From: Nymphalis io
Lineage: Eukaryota; Arthropoda; Insecta; Lepidoptera; Nymphalidae
Assembly (NCBI RefSeq): GCF_905147045.1
Contig: NC_065889.1
Location: 11,041,001-11,105,000 of the forward strand
Length of the DNA stretch: 64,000 bases
Direction: 5' to 3'
Part shown: one piece after another, positions 41,601 to 47,600 of the stretch
How the letters are laid out: each line of letters starts with the position of its first letter
Position numbering within the stretch: position 1 is the stretch's first letter
The notes under the pieces: model-generated
Told to the model about the DNA's origin: nothing
Databases searched by the model: none
Seen by the model: only the letters and a program-made list of their open reading frames with translations
Made by a program: the position numbers and the translations under genes

Positions 41601-44600
41601 TATACTTTACAAATTGATTATTCACAATTTGTTTGCTAAGACTGAAGAGCTCATCAACGATTCGGTTGAAAGGTTTTAATTAATAGATATCTCGCTGAAG
41701 GTTACATTTTGATTGCTTTCTATGATTTTGGTCCGTCAGTGAATATTAATTAACAAATTCACGATGACATGAATAAAACATTTCGATTCGAAAGTAAAAA
41801 TTTTGGTACAATGATGTTATGCGGCTATTTCAGTCAAAGGCTTAGATTCCTTAAATAATTTATAATAATTAAAATATCATTTTTCAAAGTGGTAAAGGTT
41901 TATTTAATTTATTACATACATGTTTATTTATTATTTGTTTAACTTAGAATAGAATTTTTTTTAGACAATAGGACGCCTTCCTAGTCGAGCATATGGGCCA
42001 CCTGATGGTAAGTGGTCACAAACGCCCATAGACGTCGTTATTGTAAGAAATGTTAACCATCGCTTAAATCGCCAATGCGCCACCAACCTTGGGAACTAAG
42101 ATTAGGGATTTGCTTAACTTGGGATAACAAGGCTCACTCACTTTTCAAACAACAATACCAAGTACTGCTGTTTTGCGGTAGAATATCTGATGAGTGGGTG
42201 GTACCTACCCAGACGAGCTTGCACAACGCCCTACCACCAGTAGATTCATTGTTCATTAATGTTCAATTTATTTACAATGTGTTTTTACAATTTCTACGCG
42301 TATTATTAAATAAACGATACATTAATTAAACTTTTAATTAGTTTTCGTTTTGATGTTATTTATGAGTAATTTGTTTATTGTAATTATACGTCATTTTGAT
42401 AATGAAAATGAGTACGGATTTAGGCTATAATTATTATATTCGTTTTCGTACCTGTTGCCCGACTATGAAGGACAGTCTGGTTGGGTACTAGCTTATCACT
42501 TTATCTACCGTTACAAATTAATATAAATCAAACATATTGCTTTGTTTCGCCTTTCCAATAACAGGTACAAGGAATATAAGATCTTAGATCCTTAAAAAGA
42601 ACTAAGTAGGTTACTGTGTGTACGTGATATAGCCGAGATGCCCCAGTGGTAAAAACGCGTGAATCTTAGCCGATGTTCGTCGGTTCAAACTCGGGCGAGC
42701 ACCACTGAATTTTCATGTGCTTAATTTGCTATTATAATTCATCTCGTGCTTTACGGTGAAGGAAAACATCGTGAGGAAACCTGCATGTGTCTAATTTAAC
42801 TTAAATTTGCTACAGGTGTATTCCAACAACCCGCGTTGGAGCAGCGTGGTGGAATAAGCTCCAAATACCTCTCCTCAATAGAGGAAGGATACCTTAGCCC
42901 AGCAATGGGATATTCACTGTGTACGTGACAGCTTATAACGCCTGAATTAAGTTTCTTGGCCGTCCGTCTCGGTAGAATCTACATCCCAAGCCAGTTATAG
43001 CATAACATATAATATAATCAAATAAAATGATGCTTCAATAGTGCTAATAATAAAAGCCTATCTAAATATATAGTATATTTTGATCAAAACCATCCAGATC
43101 TAAACCAGATGCAGATATGATATAGCAGTTGTCGAAAGTTCTTCCTTTAATGATTCTTGCAGTTATATATGAGTGAATCCACTTTCAATCTGTTGGTCCA
43201 TTGGCTCGTTTCGTTTCGGCCTGTCCTAAAAAAAAAGCAAAATGTTATATACTATATTTTCTTTCTCTTGGTGGTTATGTAAAAGCCCGTCTGGGTAGCA
43301 TAAAAGATTCAAATTTCAGGTGGCCCATTTGGCAGACTGAATACCACAATTTTTTTCTATATAGCGCATTTTTCCTAAATGTTCAGTTAGAAAATTATTT
43401 AGTTTTCAAGTAAGTTCTCGTAAAAATTGTATTACAATTATAATATTGTTTTTTTTTTTCTCTGGGGCTCTTTACATTTTAATTCAATTCTTTTAAATAA
43501 ATATATAAGTATGTATATTGGCTATAAGGTCAAGGCAGATGGTTATTAATTAAATTACCAAGATCGTAAACAGAATATTCTAAGCACGTTCTATATAAAG
43601 CGCTTCCGAGGCTGCGAATATTACTATAATATAATCATACGCTTGCTTAGTATATATTATGTTCAATATATATTAAAATAACGTATTTAAATATAAAGCG
43701 ACGGTGTTTTAAGGAAGCAAAAATACTAGTAATTAATACAAACTAAATCGTGGTTGAAGTATAATTTATTTTTTTGTACTTTTTTTATAAATTTATTTGA
43801 TGTTAATTATTTAATAAACACAAATTAAGCAAACCCTACCAACTTATCTCCTGGACCATTCATTTTGTTTTAAAAACTATTTCTTTTCTTCTTTATTTTT
43901 ACCGTAATTTAGTATTAGATATTGAATTATTTAAAGTTTGCTCATTAAAGCTGAATGGAACAATTATTATTAAGGACACATCAAAAGTAAAAGTCAAAGT
44001 CAAAAATCTTTATTCAATATAGAAGCGTTACACTTTCTTGTTGACTGTCATAAATCTACCACCGGTTCGGAAATAAACACCTCAGACCTGAGAAGAACCG
44101 GCGAAAGAAACTCAACGGGATTTTTTTTTATATCTCATCGTAGTTGAATAAATTGGTTCATATCTTTTTGTGATATTATTTTTTTTGTGTTATTTTTATA
44201 AAAATATTTATACAAAAAACTTTCATCCCTTTTATTCGGGGTTAAATTTACAAAAAATTCTTCTTAGTGCTAACCTTCTGTGTAAATGGAGTATGTTTGC
44301 AAAGTCATGGTGACCAGTAGTTTGTGCTATGCGTTGATATGTCAGACGGTCAATTAGTCAGTTATTATTTTATATATAAAGATTTATTTATTTAAAATAC
44401 AATAATTCTTTATTTAAGCTCCTTTGAATCGTCATGTTACAGCATTGATTTTAATGTAAAGCTACCACTTTTATTGTTATTTTGTATTTTAAATTATATA
44501 AATGTGTAACCAAAATTTTCATTTATGCGCGTTTAATGTAATTTTTTTTTACAATTATTTAGCGTAGTGTTAAGATTTGGTTAAAATATCCTGTCTGAGC

Positions 44601-47600
44601 TACTCTATGTCCTGAATAAATTTATTTATTGAGCTCTCAAATTAATTCTGCAATTGCTCATTGAATTATAGACGCTTTGATCGTAAACGGAATTAAAAGT
44701 CTTTTTGCAAACTATTTCAATTTCTATGTATATAATTTTAACATTATATAATTCATTGGTCTTATGTTAGATGCCGAGATGGCCCAGTGATTAGAACGCG
44801 TGAATCTTAACCGATGATCGTGGGTTTGACCACTGAATTTTCATGTGTTTAATTTGTGTTTATAATTCATCTCGTGCTTGACGGTGAAGGAAAACGGAAA
44901 CCTGCATGTGTCTAATTTCATTGGAATTATACCACTTGTGTATTTTAGCAATCCGCATTGGAGCAGCGTGTTGGAATAAGCTCCAAACCTTCTCCACAAA
45001 AGGGAGAAGCGGCCTTAGCCCAGCAGTGGGACATTCACAGGCTGTTATTGTTACTGTTTTGTTAGATGTCTTAGATTTTGAACAATAAATTAGTTTTTGC
45101 GCTTTATATCATATACATTTAGTATGTGAATCTAATATAGATTTTGTATATATTTTTTTACTTTTACTTTTTATATTTTATACAATCATTAAGGCGGTAG
45201 CGTCTACTTAGCAGTGGTGACCATCAGTTGTCTACCCACTAAATACAATAAAAAAACAAATGTTCTTTTTTAATTAATTCTTAGGTACACTTCTGTGAAG
45301 GTTGACTCGATAATTTAGTTTTACAAATGAGCCTTTTGAAAATTTCACTCTTGTCGCGATAATTTAAATGAAATAAATAAGTGGACAGAACATCCATTAT
45401 GTTGATAGTATATGAAATAAGGTTGTTAATATTCTACGAAGGCGAAATATTTATAAAATAATTATTGAAAAAATTGTATAATTTCTTGGCACAAAATTTA
45501 TTTAGGGAGTATGGATCGTGAGTAAAATTTTATATTGAAAGATTTGATATTTTTCTTTTTAAGATTGTTAATTTAAGGCATTTTATAAATTTCAGCGAAA
45601 ATGAATTTTATTTTTACAACTCTATTTTTTATAATATAGGTAAGGATGGGCATATCAGCTATCTGATGGTAAGTGGTCACCACCGCCGAACATTGGCGCC
45701 GTAAGATATATTAACCATTCCTTACATAACCAATGCGCCATCAACCTTGGGAACTAATATGCTATATCCCTTTTGCTTGTAGTTACACTGGCTCGTTATC
45801 CTTCCAACCGGAATGCAACAATACTATGTTATGAATGTATTTGGCGGTTGAATATGTGATGACAAGGTGGTACCCACACAGGCTTGCACAAAGCCCTACC
45901 ACCAACTCACCAAGTAAACTTCATCACCCTAACAAAACTTAAACAACTTTTTCAGTGGATTGGATAATGCGGAGAAAAATATATTAAAGTCCTTACTTAC
46001 ATACCTAATATAAGCTTTGATATTTAAATATTTATTCCACGTCATATAACATATGTACTTTGTAAAGAATATTTGAAGCGCCCACGTTAAAACTCAACAT
46101 ATTTCAATCATGAGCTTCACAATTTGAAACTCGACTATGAATGGATGAAGAAGTTAATTTGACGTCATCGAATTCCAGATTACGAAAAATTCAAAATTAC
46201 GCAGCGCTTTTTAATATTTTCTATGCCAATAAACTAAGATTACTTTTTGTGGTTCTGTAGTTCCGAAGATTAGTGCATCAGGCAAACAAACACATAACAA
46301 AAACATATAAAAAGTTATGAACCGAGTACTAGTTTAGTAACACAACGGTTTTACAGTCCTGTCTAGTTAGGTACAAAGCACTTATCGATTGTAGTGCTTT
46401 GTGCGGACCCGTTTCGGCACGTAATGCATATACCATCAAACAGTACTAAATGGCTATTATGTAAGAACAAACTGTGTACACACCGCAGAAAATGATCGTA
46501 GTGTCAGAAAATGTTATGCAACATTGACATTAATTATATCATTTCAAGAATACATGATAGGTTGTTGAGATTTGACGGATGTTTGAGAATAGCTGTACGA
46601 AACGACGGCGAAATCTCTAGATTAATCAAAACAATTTCTCGATTCAAAATCGAATCAAGGCAATCAGTGCTCGAGTTTCCTCTATTCTCCCAAATCAATT
46701 TAAATTTGAGTATTGTTGTGCTTCATTACCTTCCGTAAGCATTCTTATCGTCGATATTTTAGTTCCAACTCGAACACACGATGACGAGCTGGTTGGCGTG
46801 GTTGGTAGATACTTGCCTTTCACGCCAAAGGTTGTGAGTTCGATTCCCACCCAGGACAGACATTTCTGTGCATGAACATGTCTGTTTGTCCTGAGCCTGG
46901 GTGTAATTATCTATATAAATATGTATTTACAAAAGAAAGGTAGTATATGTATACTACATATACTACTTTTCATTTCAGATTATATCAGTTGTCTGATTTC
47001 CATAGCACAACCTTTGTACAAGCTTAATTTGGGATCAGATGGCCGTGCGTGAAAAATGTCCCAGGATATTATTATTATTATTTTAAGTAACAACATCATA
47101 CTGTCATAACTTTAAATTTGTTGCTAATAATACAGGTTTTCAACTTTAATCTCTCGTCAACTTACTGCGTGCAAGTTTTTATTACATTCTGCCTCGCTAC
47201 AAGTTCTCAAGTTATGGTAATAAAGTTACGATGTCAGTTGTCGTATCGATACATAGTTTAAATTTTATTAATAAACAAGTTTGTTTACGTATATTCAAAA
47301 TTAAGAAAAATTGTCAGGGAAGTACCGGGTAACATCTTTAACAATAACAATTATATCTGGTACTTATTAAGTTAATATTGAAGTTTAAGTTAATATTAAC
47401 TATTTACTGGTGGTAGGGCTTTGTGCAAGCTCGTCTGGTACCACCCACTCATCAGATATTCTATCGCAAAACAACAATACTTGATATTGTTGTGTTCCGG
47501 TTTGAAGGGTGAGTGAGCCAGTGTAATTACAGGCACAAGGGACATAAAATCTTAGTTCCAAAGGTTGGTGGCGCATTGGCTATGTAAGCGATGGTTGACA

